From positions 1-63,484 of the forward strand of contig JAHLKH010000163.1 of the NCBI GenBank assembly GCA_025526915.1: a stretch of 63,484 bases of DNA. The letters are read 5' to 3'. The notes under the pieces are model-generated. The model saw only the letters and a list, made by a program, of their open reading frames with translations. It made no database searches and had not been told where the DNA came from. Below, piece after piece: positions 14,401-24,850 of the stretch; within the stretch, counting starts at the first letter, position 1; each line of letters opens with the position of its first letter. This DNA is from Entophlyctis helioformis. Taxonomy: Eukaryota; Chytridiomycota; Chytridiomycetes; Chytridiales; Chytriomycetaceae. The translations under genes and the position numbers were made by a program.

Positions 14401-15838
14401 CGCTCTTGGCGAGCAGCTCAAAGACAGTCTGGCGGCCGAGCGGATCAAAGTGGCCGAGTACCAGGAGCTCCAGCGGCTGGCTGAGCAGGAGCTGGCATCG
14501 GCGTCGCTGGCCCTGCAGGCGATCGAAGAGCGCGTCCGTGACCGTGACGCTGCGTTTGCACAGGAACGCGATATCCTTGTGCAGCAAACGTCAGCGGTGC
14601 AGCAGACTCTGGATGCAGCTCTGCGCGACAAGCAGACGCTGGAAACGCGGCTCAAGTCGCAAACAGCACGCTTGACGGCGCTCGAGAAGGAAAAGTACGA
14701 GCTCGAGCAGAGCTTCATCCAGCTGTACGAGCGGCTCAAGTACGGCAAAGAGACGCAGGCCAAGGACGCGTTCCAGCTCTCGCAGCGCCTGCAGGCCGTC
14801 GAGTCTGAGAAGCAGGCACTCGAGACGCAGATTGCGGATGCACATCGCCAGGCGGTCGTTCTTGCAGACAAGGCAAGGGTCGCCGAGTCCGAGCGCAACC
14901 GTCTGCGCGACACACTCGAGGGAATGCACCAGCAACGCAGCAAGACACAGCAGCTGCTCGAGGCAGCCAACGGGACATCCAAGTCGCTAGCGTTTGAGCT
15001 GGAGCGGTGCCGCGACCAGGTGTCCCACTTGCGTGACGAGGTGCACCAGCTCCGCAAAGACCGCACGGACGCGCAGACTCACCTGCGGCTCGCCACGGAA
15101 AAACTGAGCGCCGAGGCGTCGGCGCACCGCGACGAGGCTGTCCGGCTGTCCTCGCAGCTGGCCGCCCTCCGCGAGTCCATGGACCAGCGGGCCGCTCTCG
15201 CCGACAAGATGGACGAGAAGCTGCAGGCGGCCGAGGCACGCGAAAAAGAAGCGCGCAGCAAGGTGGCCATGCTGAGCGAGACGCTCAAACATGAGAAGCT
15301 GCGTGCCTTGAACCTCGAGAGCGAGGTGGACCACGTCAAGACGTATGCGTCCATGATCGAGTCCAAGCTGCAGGCGATCCATTTGCGCACGCACCAGTAC
15401 TCTGCGTCTGCTGCTGGCGGTGTCGGTAGTGGCAGCGGTGGCGGTGGTGGCGGTGTCCAGTATGCACCGACAGGAAAACTGCCCCTGCCGTTACCAGAAC
15501 TGGCTGCTGCCGGAGGTGCACAGAGCTTGTGGACGGACGCGCCGAACCAGCAACAGCACTACCGGTCCGGCTCGCTTGGATCGCCTGGCCATCTCCGCAC
15601 ATACCCGCCGCTGCATGCCATGGACGGCGGCATGGATCATCTCCAGAGTCATGACACGGGCCATATCACGGAAGACGTGGTGCCGCTGATTGGGATGGTG
15701 GAAGAGTTGATGGCGTACGAGCCGGAGCTGGAGCGGCAGCAAGGGATGCAGGATCGGCTGGATAAGCTCAAGGCGGCGTTGGCACAGTCGCGGCTGCCTG
15801 CACCTGCGCGCACACTGTTTGGTGCACGCGGATGGTAG
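5478..15838 (+). CDS. Giant Rho guanine-nucleotide exchange factor: SH3-SH3-DH-PH followed by a very long coiled coil
   Basis: Predicted activator of a Rho-family GTPase. From ATG 5750 the exons are 5750-6476, 6550-6654, 6715-9241, 9297-9537, 9626-9781, 9852-10065, 10129-11495 and 11579-15838; they sum to 9597 nt (3198 residues) with every phase consistent. The true start is probably ATG 5478, about 91 residues earlier: the 5478 frame (ending NNGHQEE) joins the downstream frame (DDDDDLSEVRFGMDPLD) if one base is missing near 5708. Domains, numbered from 5750: SH3 at about 468-530 (YWWKG, GFFPKLAV), SH3 at about 627-684 (WWKGM, TGWFPATLI), DH at about 1047-1252 (LLQTERDYVRDLAV, IKPVQRICKYPLLLREIV), PH at about 1253-1370, then about 1700 residues of heptad coiled coil and a Gly-rich tail. 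The disordered 500-residue N-terminus is Ser/Thr/Pro-rich. Intron 9242-9296 was placed to keep the DH fold. Confidence 0.9.
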
Positions 15839-15887
15839 TTGGCAGAGCGCGTGTCTGAGATGATGCACAGCCGCTGGTGGCTGGATG

Positions 15888-15893
15888 AATAAA
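15888..15893 (+). terminator. Polyadenylation signal of the RhoGEF gene
   Basis: A canonical AATAAA lies 50 nt after the TAG stop at 15838, followed by T-rich sequence. Confidence 0.65.
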
Positions 15894-16080
15894 TGTTCTT
15901 TGCATTGCAGCAGCTTGCAGCCAGCCGGCAGGGAGGACATGGATGGGCCGGGCATGGATCGGATATAGATTGGGGTGGTTTAATAATGTGCACAAGGGGC
16001 ACATAAATACGAGCAGCAGCATGGGCAGAGAGAGGGAGTGTGCGGTGCACAAGAGCAGCAGGTTGGGCAGACAAGCCAGA

Positions 16081-17479
16081 TCAGTAGCGGCCGTTGCCCA
16101 GAATGGCAATGGCGGACTGCGACAGAATGCCGCCGTTGCCGTACACCAGCGCGCGTCTCGCGTTGCGGATCTGCCTGCTGCCAGCCGTGCCCGTCAGCTG
16201 CGAATACGCCTCGATGATGTTGTACATGGCGGGCACCTCCCACGGCGCGCCAAAGGCAAGCAGGCCGCCGTGCGTGTTCACTGGGAAAATGTCCTGCGGC
16301 CGGAACAGCTCCGTGGCGCCTTCACGCTCGGCGCGGTGCATGGCGTCCAGCACTTCGTGGTACTTGACCTCAATGTAGGCGCCGCCGCGGCCCTTTGGAG
16401 CGAGACCGACGGCCTCGACCGCGCGGATGAGGCAGATGGGGAAGCAGTCGTAGAGGCCGAAAAAGTCAATGTCCTTGACGCCGACCTGGGCCTCTTCGAA
16501 CGCGAGGGAGGCTGCCTCTTCGCACGAGAAGGCGTCCTCGGTGATGAGCGACGGGTGCTTGGCTGGGTAGAGCGGGCCGGACGCTTCGCCGCCGCCAATG
16601 ATGACAGCGCCCATGTCGCGAGGGAGGCCGCGGCGCTCGAGGAACGCGGACGAGGCGACGAGGATGGCGGCACCGCCGTCGGCACGACGCGCGCACTCGA
16701 GCACGTTGGTGACGGGAGCCACCTGCGTCGAGTTGAGCACATCCGAGAGCGAGCGGGTCTTTTTCGTGAGCGCGGCCGGATGGCGGGACGCCATGATGGA
16801 CATGAGCGCCGAGCACATGGCCAGCTGCTCGCGGGTCGTGCCGAAGCGCTTCATCTGGTACTGGGCAATGCGGTCGTAGCCGGACGGGATGACGGGCGAG
16901 GGCAGCGCGGCCTCGGGGTGGTTGCACGTCTGATCGGCGCGGCGCAGGAACTCGTCCGACGGCAGGTTCTTGACGGCGTCGCCGGCGACCAGAGCGACCA
17001 GATCGGCGCCCTCCATCTGCACCATGCGCTTGGCCTCGAGCAGGCCGGTGACGGGGCCGGCGCCGCCCGTGTCGACGGTGCGGACAACGATGCTGCGGCC
17101 GGGCAGCAGGCCAATCTGGGTGGCAACGTAGTGCGCCTCCTGTACGAGTGTCAGTGGCAGTCGCAGCCTCGTATGCATGCGCATGCGCAGCCAGCCATGC
17201 CATGCCAGCGAGACCATGCCAGCGAGGCCGGCTGGCTGGCTGTGGAAGAAAAGTCGGCGCACGCACCATGAAATGCGGCTCTGCGAGCGAGGGAATGGCA
17301 ATGAGGCCGTTGAGGTCCTTGACCTGCAGGCCGGCGGACGACAGCGCCCCGGCCAGCGCCTCCTGCATGAGCATCGACGGCGTGGGATGCACGCCGTTGG
17401 CGGCCGCGGGCGGGTTGAGCGGCGTGAAGCCGGCGCCAATGATGCGCACGGATCGCAGGTGTCGCAGCGGCGGGGGCAT
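16081..17479 (-). CDS. Thiolase-superfamily (SCPx/acetyl-CoA acetyltransferase-like) enzyme without the nucleophilic Cys
   Basis: Two exons, 17479-17267 and 17139-16081, phase 0, give 423 residues, the normal size for SCPx-type thiolases. Thiolase-fold features seen: an N-terminal SVRIIGAGFTPL strand, the DFFGLYDCFPICLIRAVEA block, NTHGGLLAFGAP (the N-x-H-G-G motif) and a C-terminal YGNGGILSQSA. In canonical thiolases the first loop carries the acyl-accepting Cys (NxxCxSG-like); here the equivalent stretch is TVDTGGAGPVTG, with Gly where Cys is expected, and the second Cys (CxGGG) is also absent. Related Cys-less members include aldolases of side-chain degradation (Ltp2-like), so a retro-aldol or binding role is as likely as acyl transfer. 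No PTS1 (ends NGRY) and no clear presequence. ATG 17479 was chosen; upstream in-frame starts are not ATG. Confidence 0.85.
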
Positions 17480-17516
17480 GGCAGGCGAGAGTTGGCGAGA
17501 GTTGGCGAGCGTGCGC

Positions 17517-17558
17517 AAATGCGATCAAGCAAATGCGATCAAGCAAATGCGATCAAGC
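17517..17558. repeat. Tandem repeat, 3 x 14 bp
   Basis: Three perfect copies of AAATGCGATCAAGC lie directly upstream of the thiolase-like start codon (minus strand), in the 174-bp gap to the golgin-like gene. Confidence 0.9.
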
Positions 17559-17574
17559 AGAGGCGTCTCGGTGT

Positions 17575-17652
17575 CACAGATGCACAGATGCACAGATGCA
17601 CAGATGCACAGATGCACAGATGCACAGATGCACAGATGCGCAGATGCACAGA
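17575..17652. repeat. Tandem octamer array, about 9-10 copies
   Basis: Copies of CACAGATG run from 17575 to 17652, with one A-to-G variant, ending two bases before the stop codon of the golgin-like gene. The array therefore sits in its 3' UTR and in the upstream region of the thiolase-like gene. Confidence 0.92.
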
Positions 17653-17653
17653 T

Positions 17654-19508
17654 TCATTGCGGCTCGCCGTCGCCAGCGCCATCGCCAGCGCCATCGTCGT
17701 CGCTGGCTGGCTGGCGCGTGGCGGCAAGCTCTTGCTGCAGCTGCCCGATGCGCACCAGCGCGTCGTTGTAGCGCTCGAGCAGGCTCTCTGGCCGGCCGCC
17801 GTCCGCCGACGCAGCCGCGTCTCCAACCGCCGACCCCGACGAGCCGGTCCGTCGCCGCGACATGGTCAGCGACGCCCACGACCCCGATGCCGGCGGTGCT
17901 GCCGTCTGCTGGCCGACCGACGAATGCACAATCAGCTTCTTGATCTCGCTGTTGATGCGCATCTGCTCGTCGAGTCGCTGCAGCGTGGCCACAGACGTCT
18001 GCTGCAGCCGCGCGTGCTCGTCCAGCAGCCCCCGCAGTGTGATCCGCAGCTGCTGCTTGGCTGGCTCGGCGTCGACGTCGGCGTCGGCAGCACCACCGTC
18101 GCTTGTCGGCGTGCTGTCGGCAAAGGCGGCCAGAAGCGACAGGTCAAGTGCCGACACAGAGGCCGCCCGTGAGAGCTGCCTTGAACCCGACCGATGGACA
18201 GCACGGCGCGGCGTTGGCGGATTGGGAGATCTGGCTGGCTGCTGCTGCTGCTGCTGCTGCTGCTGTGACTGTTGCTGCTGTGACTGTTGCTTTTGTTGTT
18301 GCTGCTGCTCGAGAAGAGCCTCCAGTTTGGCATGCTGCATGTCCATGACCTCGTGTGCGTTGGTGAGCTCCTGCACCAACTGATCACGCGCACTGCTCAG
18401 CGCTGCAACCTGGCCGACAAGCTGCTGCCTCGCTGCCTCTTCTTGCTCCTGCCGTGCCGCGGCCTCTGCTGCAAAGTCGCGCTGCTGCTGCTGCGTCTGC
18501 TCGAGAGTCTGTCGCAGCGCATGCGTAATCTCGCGTTCTGCCGCCATGGTCCGCTGCATCTGCTCCATCTGCTGCTGCAGTCGGGCGGCTTCGGCAGCCA
18601 GACTCGCATGTTGGACAGCAAGCGCCTGGTACTCGTCGCTGCTTGACACTGCTGCAGTCGGTCCAGGCGGTGCTGCTGCTGCTGGCAATGGTGGCGCGGT
18701 AGCTGCTGAGTCTGTCTGCACGAGCTTGAGAGCCACGTGTGGCGTCGCCTGTGCCGACGCAGGCACCATGACGGCCGCGCACCCGGCCTGGACAGTCGCA
18801 TCGGCTGTCGGACCGGCACGGCCGCTGCCACTCGCGGTAGACAAGGCCCCAGCAGCGCCGCCTTGTTCGAGAAGGGCGATCCGTTGCCGCAGCTGAGTGT
18901 TCCATGCAGCCAGCGTTTGCAGATCCAAGTCGTGGGCTTGGCCAGCTGCTGCGTCTTGCAGCGCATCGCCGTCGCCGCTGAGCATGCGACGCAGCACCTG
19001 CACCTCCTTGATGCGGCTCTGCAGCTGCTCCTGCAGATCAGCCACCACAGACTCGAGCTGCGACACTTGGATGCTCTGCGCACGCATCTGGACACTGCTG
19101 AGGCTCTGGCTGCTGCTGTTGCTGCTACTGGCATTCGCTGTTGGCGCTTGCACGGTAGCGACGGCAGTGTCGGCAACTGGCACAGGCCGAGGTGGCGACG
19201 GCGTTTGTGCTCTGCATCGGCAAGATACGTAGAGAGTGTCAGTCGGTGCGCCGTGAACAGCCACGCCGGCAGCCCGCTGGCAAGACTCGCCTGGATGCCA
19301 GCAGCTGCTTGACCGAGACGACCTTGTGCTCGGTTCGTTTGACGACGGTTGTTTCCGTGTCTGCAGACGCCAGCACCTGCGGCTCAGGCAGCTGCGCCGG
19401 AGCAGGCTGCGGGCTGTGTGTGCGGGAGCGGCCACCGGACGAGCGAGACGCCTGGAAGCGCTGCAGCTTCTCGCGGGCGTGCTGCACCTTTGCGCTGCGG
19501 TCGTCCAT
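17654..19508 (-). CDS. Golgin-like coiled-coil protein
   Basis: Two exons, 19508-19291 and 19211-17654, give 591 residues. The intron is GC-AG (AG|GCGAGT); no GT donor gives the required phase 2. The protein starts MDDRSAKVQHAREKLQRFQ, resembling the short N-terminal helix (AKLAxAKKKLREYQ) of Golgi GM130-type golgins, then a low-complexity linker, coiled coil (VVADLQEQLQSRIKEVQVLRRM and a second segment of about 130 residues), a CAG-encoded poly-Gln tract (about 18240-18310) and a C-terminal helix. Golgin identity is inferred from architecture only; a centrosome or vesicle-tether protein is equally possible. Its 5' part was copied to 45559-46084. A tRNA-Ala gene lies 250 bp upstream on the same strand. 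Confidence 0.65.
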
Positions 19509-19843
19509 GCCGGCGTGTCTGTGCCAGTTGGCTCGTTTGGGCAAGGATTGGCGAGGCTGGCTGGCAGGCAACGGACGAGCACACACGGCAGATCTGCACA
19601 GACGCGGGTGGCAGCTGGACAGACAGGCAGGTGGACAGGCAGGCAGACAGGCAGACAGGCGAGCAGCGCCATGGACAGCATGCGTGGGATTGCAGCGGCC
19701 GACCCTGCACTGGACCGACAGTCTGGCATGCAAAAAGAGCAAAAGTGATTATCGGTGTGGAGGAATCGGGGATTGAACCCGAGGCTTCTCGCATGCAAAG
19801 CGAGCGCTCTACCACTGAGCTATACCCCCACCACTTGGTGATC
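19318..19843. repeat. Segmental duplication, copy A (golgin exon 1 part, upstream region, tRNA-Ala)
   Basis: This 526-bp segment matches 45559-46084 at a constant offset of 26241 with only a handful of substitutions (for example GCCGGAG/GCCGGGG, CCAGTTGG/CCTGTTGG, AGGCAACGG/AGTCAAGTG). It holds codons 1 to about 63 of the golgin-like gene, its upstream region and the whole tRNA gene. Because the golgin-like gene is intact here, this is the likely parental copy. Confidence 0.93.
19758..19829 (-). tRNA. tRNA-Ala, anticodon TGC
   Basis: 72 nt, no intron. The cloverleaf reads GGGGGTA / TA / GCTC AGTGGTA GAGC / G / CTCGC TTTGCAT GCGAG / AAGCC / TCGGG TTCAATC CCCGA / TTCCTCC A. The G3:U70 pair, the main alanine identity element, is present; U6:U67 is a mismatch. 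B box GGTTCAATCC is good. A T-run about 15 nt after the 3' end serves as pol III terminator. An identical gene lies at 45999-46070. Confidence 0.96.
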
Positions 19844-20056
19844 GCCCGCCCATTACCATACAAGTACCCGACTGGCTCATTCAGTCCAAACGCTTGTTTG
19901 ATCAGCAAGGCATCTTGATGCCTCGTTGAGACACAGACAGAGGACTCGAATAGCATGCCCGATCTGACATGCGCTCCTTGGATACAGCCACACGAGCACC
20001 ACACCCTGCTGTGTGCCACAAGTGTGCGCAGTGCTCAAGCCAAACAAATGGCCGCA

Positions 20057-20390
20057 TCAAGTCTGATGAACACATGGCTGGATGATGTCGATGAGCGCAC
20101 AGATCTGCGCAGGGCACTCCTCGCGGCGCCCGAAGCCTGCTTGTTCGTGCACCAGCAGGTCATTGGCTTCAACGAGATCGTTGAGGCGAGCAGCGACGAT
20201 CTTGGACACGATCTTGAGGCCGGTGTTGATCGGCGAGATGCCGCGGTGGTCGTTGGGGTCGAGTGGGTCGCCCTTCTTGGGAATGGAGACGATGGTGGAC
20301 GAGGTCCAGCGGTCGGGGTTCTGTGCCTGCATGAAGATGGCATTGCACACACGAAGCAAGGCGGCGGCAGCAGGGTTGGGAGGAGGGTCA
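20057..20390 (-). pseudogene. LINE (non-LTR) reverse-transcriptase fragment
   Basis: Minus-strand reading shows the early RT blocks of non-LTR retrotransposons: TIVSIPKKGDPLDPND, HRGISPINTGLKIVSKIVAARL, then HEQAGFGRREECPAQI. It matches the order IVPIPKKGD - YRPISL - KILxKIIxxRL - QAGFRxGRS. It is open for only about 110 codons, with no endonuclease upstream and no catalytic FADD box, so it is a decayed 5'- and 3'-truncated copy. Confidence 0.8.
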
Positions 20391-20638
20391 GCTGGTGGTG
20401 GTGGCTGGAGTGGCAAGCCAAGTGGATGGCATGGAAGGCAGACGGACATGAGGTTTTGTGGATGGAGACCATCCGGCTTTATTGGCTGTTGTGTCAGTCT
20501 TGGTGTAGCTGCTGCTGTTGTTGTTGCAGTCATGGTGGATGGGAGTGCCATCTTGTGTGGCTTGGTTGGTGGTGGATGAGAGCATGAGAAGAAAGGAAAC
20601 GGAACAGATCGCGCTTTGCAGACGCATCACAAAGCAGA

Positions 20639-23600
20639 TCAGAAGAGGGCGAGAGGAGCGAGGAGAGCAGCAACGAGCGACACGACCGAGGCAGCCATGG
20701 CAGCAGCACCGCTGAGAATGGGCTCGTCGCCACCGCCAGGCAGCGGGTGCTTGGTGTAGATCTCGCCAGCAGGCAGGTCGCCAGTGCCGTAGATGGAGGC
20801 ACCGCCAGAGGGAGAGGGCGACGGAGCGGCAGATGGCTGGCCGTACACAGCAGCAACGGTCGTCGTGACACCAGGAACAACAACAGTGACAGGTGCGACA
20901 GTGGTCGTGATGACAACAGCAGCAGCAGAGGCGGTCGTGGAAGGAGCAACAACGACAGGCACGACGGTCGTGGTGGTCTTGGCAGCAGCAGCAGCCGTGG
21001 TCGAGACAGCAGGCACGGCAGGCACGGTCGTGGAAGCAGGAGCAACGGGTCCGACAGTGGCAGAGGCAGCAGACGCGGTCATGGTCGTCTCAGGAACAAC
21101 AACAGACATGCCAGTGGTCGCGGATGCAGCCTCAGATGCGGTCGCGGAAGGAGCAACAGCCTCGGACGCGGTGGTGGTCGACGAAGCGATGGTGGCAGAC
21201 TCGGTCGTCGTTGTCGTGGTTGTAGTGGGAGCCTCAGTCGTGGTCGTCGTGGCAGACTCAGACGCGGTCGTGGTCGTTGTGGTGGTTGGAGCCTCAGTGG
21301 TCGTGGTCATGGTCGTCGTGGCCGTGGTTGTTGTGGTGGTCGTCTCAGTGGTTGTCGGCACATAGCCTTCAGCAGCATCCCAGAAACGCGCGTCAGTTGC
21401 TGCACAGATCCACACCGCTCATTCATCCAGCATGCCAACTCACACTTGGTCTCGATGCCACAGTTGGTGCCAGTCAGGCCGGCAGGCACACAGATGCCAG
21501 TATCGGTGCCCTTGCAGTCAGCCAGAGTCGCAGGGAATCCAGGAAGCGCGCCGTCCATGCCAGTGTTGCCAGAGATGTCACTGTTGGTTGGCAAGGAGTG
21601 AGCGTGTCAGTATCATGTCGTGCACTCAATCCAAGTGCAGCTCAGTGGAATGGCACGCACAGCTTGGTGATCGAAGCAAGCTGAGCAAGAGTCTTGGGAA
21701 TGGGACCAGTGAGCTTGTTGTTGGCGATATTGCTGTTCATGAGAATGCAGAGTCAGCAACAGCCGCGATGATCGCCATCAGCCGGCCAGCCAGCATGCAC
21801 TCACAGCGAGGCGAGCGAGGTCAGCTTGTCAAACACGTCTGGAAGGGAACCTTCGATGGCGTTGTTCGACAGGTTGCTGATTGTGCGGCAGCAGTGTCAG
21901 TCGATCAGTGTCGCATGGTGCACGTCGACTCAGCATGGCATGGCACAACTCACAGTTCCTGAAGCTTGGTGAGACCGCCAATCTTGACCGACAGCTGGCC
22001 AGTGATGCTCTTGTTGGGAAGCAGGCTTGTATTGGCAAAGCGTGTTAGAATGCATGCTCACGATCAGAGCATCAAGAAGCATGGCAACTCACAGCTTGGT
22101 GGCACGGTTGTCGGCATCACAGCTGACGCCTGCAACGTTGCAGCAGTCTTCATACTTGTCAAAGACAGAAGGAAAAGCGTCCTGGAGGATCGCGCAGTCC
22201 GAGCCGGCAGGAGCAAAAAAGCCTGAAGCAGAATGCGATGGTTAGACAGCGCATGCCAGTCGCGATTCTGGCAAGCAGACCAATCAATACATGGCATGCG
22301 ACATAACTTACAGGTCTTGTCGATATCGCAACTCTTGCCCTTGTGACCCACAGGAAGGCAAACCTTTGTTTCAGAGCCATTACAATCAAGTTCATCGTTG
22401 GCAAAGTCCGGAAGTGGGCCAGTCAGCAGAGGATTGTCCTCAAACTGACTGTTGGATTGGGATGACAAGAGAGCATGGGCGACAAGATCGTGTCAGTCGA
22501 TTGCAAGTGTGAATGGCAATGGTCGACCAGACCAAGCCATACAAATCATTCAGATTCTGGAAGTTGCTGATTGATGATGGCAGAGTGCCAGTGAGCTTGT
22601 TACTAAAGATGTAGCTGAATTCAGGCGTGATGTCAACGAATGAAGCCACTTCACACGTTCAAGCACAGCGTCTCATGCATGAGACCTACAGGGTTTCAAG
22701 GTTGATCAGCTTCTCGAAACTGGCGGGGATCTCACCAGAAAAGCCAGAAAAATAAAGTTTCCTTGAGTCGCATATCAATCAAAGCCAAAGGTGGATGCGT
22801 GATTCATGGGAGAAAGTTAAGATGAATGAAGAAGAGGTAGTCAGCAAACTTGGATATTGGAAACAGCCGCAAAACCAGCACACCTCAACTTACAGAGTCT
22901 TAAGTTTGGTCAACTTGCCAATGGAAGACGGGATGGGTTTGCCACCAAAGTTGTTTCTTGATATGTCGCTTTGGGATGTGAATGGAACCGAAACACAGAT
23001 GCATGTCAGCACGATCCCAAAGTAACGGGAATGCGGCCACATCGTATCATAGCACATACAGGAATTCAAGCTCAGTCAGATTGGTAAAGACGTCATCAGG
23101 GACCGAAGTGTAATTGTTATCACCGAGATTGCTGCTCACAGTGGATCAGGCATGGACATGGGTTGAATGGTAAGCATGGTTAATGCTGAATGTGACAAGC
23201 ATGCAATGGTGCTTACAGCCTTGTCAGACTAGTCAAGGCAGCAATCTCCTTGGGGATCGTCTGTTCTGGATTTTCGCCCATACTGGTAAACAAGTTGCTG
23301 TGGGTTGTGAGGGTGCGGCATTGGCGATGGGTTTGTCCAGCGGTGGTGCACAAGGCGACAAAGGAGAGAAGACGGCGACGGCGGCGGCAAGAGTGTCACA
23401 GAGAGAACATGACCGAAGCAGCAGGAAGAGCAGAGCATGGAAGGCAGAGAGAGCGGCGTCAGTTGGCTTGGTGTGGCACACAGCACAGTTGATGAGCAGC
23501 AAGCAGCGACGTACAGCTCAGTGACACGACCACCGTCGCAGGTCGCTGGCTGGATGTCGATTGTGCAGCAGTTCATGTTCTCAGGGAACATTTTCGGCCA

Positions 23601-23657
23601 CAAGCCCTGCAGGACAGCACAGTCTTGAGGGGCAGTTTGTTCAACGACGGGATCCAT
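20639..23657 (-). CDS. Secreted/GPI-anchored surface protein: two LRR modules plus Thr/Ser/Ala-rich mucin stalk
   Basis: Read as 13 small exons. Module 1: a Cys cap (QDCAVLQGLWPKMFPENMNC...ATCDGGRVTEL, exon ending 23515), then one LRR per exon (exons near 23290, 23100, 22930, 22740, 22600), then a Cys linker (DCNGSETKVCLPVGHKGKSC, near 22400). Module 2 repeats this: cap SDCAILQDAFPSVFDKYEDCC (near 22180), LRR exons near 22000, 21860 and 21710, and linker DCKGTDTGICVPAGLTGTNC (near 21500). The last exon, 21399-20639, encodes about 180 residues of Thr/Ala/Val-rich stalk and a hydrophobic C-terminus (MAASVVSLVAALLAPLALF) typical of GPI attachment. LRRs fit LxxNxLTGxIPxSIxxLxxL. Introns are 60-90 nt; those between LRRs all split a Leu codon as CT|N. 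ATG 23657 lacks a signal peptide, so an upstream exon is probably missed. Confidence 0.8.
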
Positions 23658-24369
23658 GAATGCTGTTGAGGTGGATGGCGAGGGAAAGCGTGCGGGGAAC
23701 GGCTCGCCTTTTGAAGGGAAACGCTGCTGCGCAGGGTGCCGCAGACACAGCTCCTGCGCCATCGTCATCCACTCTCATCCGCCCTGCACCGCCATCGTAT
23801 GTGTCAAGGCGTTTTCATCCAAAACGCGCGATATTGGATGCGGCGTTCAAGGCTGCAGACAGCAGACAGAGTGCACACACATGGGAGTGTTTGGGCTTGC
23901 TGGGAAGCTGTGTTCTGTCGGTGTGTGCCGGTCAGCGTCTCATTGCGGTCGCTCGCTCACAGCAGCAGCAGTCGGCGTGACGTCGGCGTTCCAACAGGGT
24001 CAAACGCAAGCTTGCTCAAAGTTGGCCGCAAGTCATGGGGCCCGGGTCTGTGGGCACGTGGCATCGGCGATATGGATGTCATTGCGCCAATGCCATCATC
24101 AACGCCATCAACAACGCTACGGCCCTGCGTCGGTCTTGCTTGGCGAGGATACCCCCCGCCAGCATTACAGCCGCGGCTCATCGATCCTGTGCAAGGAGTG
24201 GCTGGCGGTGCACCACACAAGCCCTTCAGCATTGACAGAGCATCGATTGACAGAGTGATCCGCTTCAGATGGACAGAGTCGCTTGGTGGCATGCAGCCGC
24301 CTATCGTCTGGCAGTGTGTCTGCTGCAATGCATGCATTATTACAAGTGTTCGCATAGCACGACCGGCAA
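23658..24369. other. Unassigned stretch
   Basis: About 700 bp between the LRR gene and a LINE fragment. It may hold a 5' signal-peptide exon of the LRR gene, but no convincing splice-compatible hydrophobic start was found. Short open frames on both strands show no recognisable motif. Confidence 0.4.
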
Positions 24370-24850
24370 TTAGCTGCCAAAACGACTGGTTGGGTCGAGC
24401 AGGTTGGCGTTGATGGCGCAGCGAACCGTGTTGATGCCGCCCACACGAGAGAGTATCAGAAACTGCTCGCTTTCAGAGCGTCGCGGGTCAAAGACTGGAT
24501 CGCGACTGATGTTGGCTGTCTTCTGCATCTGGAACGCAGTGTGGAAGGCGGCCGTGTCGCACTTGCTGGCAGACTTGAGCGTGACGGCCAGGCCGTATGC
24601 CTTGAGGCGTGGCTTGTTGGCCGGGTTGCCGTCGGGCATGCTGGGCGTGGCCATGTACTTGATGTAGAGTTGGATCGAGCAGCGTGTCCAGTACCAGAGA
24701 CGCCTGCAAACGGGGTGCTGGCTTATCAAGTATGTCGTTGAGGAACAGGTTGAACAAGATGCCAGACAACGGGCAGCCTTGGCAAACGCCTCGCCTGACA
24801 TTGACCGGCTCAGAGAGCACATTGCCTGATCGTGCACAAGCGGTGGATGA
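24370..24850 (-). pseudogene. LINE reverse-transcriptase fragment (later RT blocks)
   Basis: Minus-strand reading has RGVCQGCPLSGILFNLF and LNDILD, the RT block equivalent to RGVRQGDPLSPxLFNLxL in non-LTR retrotransposons. A few tens of codons on, in another frame, LKAYGLAVTLKSASKCDTAAF resembles the WGLxVNxxKC region that follows the catalytic block. The YADD-like box itself is lost and frames are broken. On the minus strand it lies upstream of the 20057-20390 fragment although it encodes a later part of RT, so the two pieces are not one collinear copy. Confidence 0.65.

Noticed and set aside
11141..15066. Very long minus-strand open frames (more than 850 codons) across the RhoGEF coiled coil
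   Set aside because: They are antisense shadows produced by GC-biased codons for Glu, Lys, Gln, Ala and Leu in heptads; the plus strand has the domain structure and splice logic.
17575..17652. Possible CRISPR-like array
   Set aside because: The unit is an 8-bp tandem repeat without spacers in a eukaryotic intergenic gap.
20747..21601. Plus-strand Ser/Gly/Arg-rich ORF of 284 codons
   Set aside because: It is the complement of the Thr-rich mucin stalk and has no independent support.
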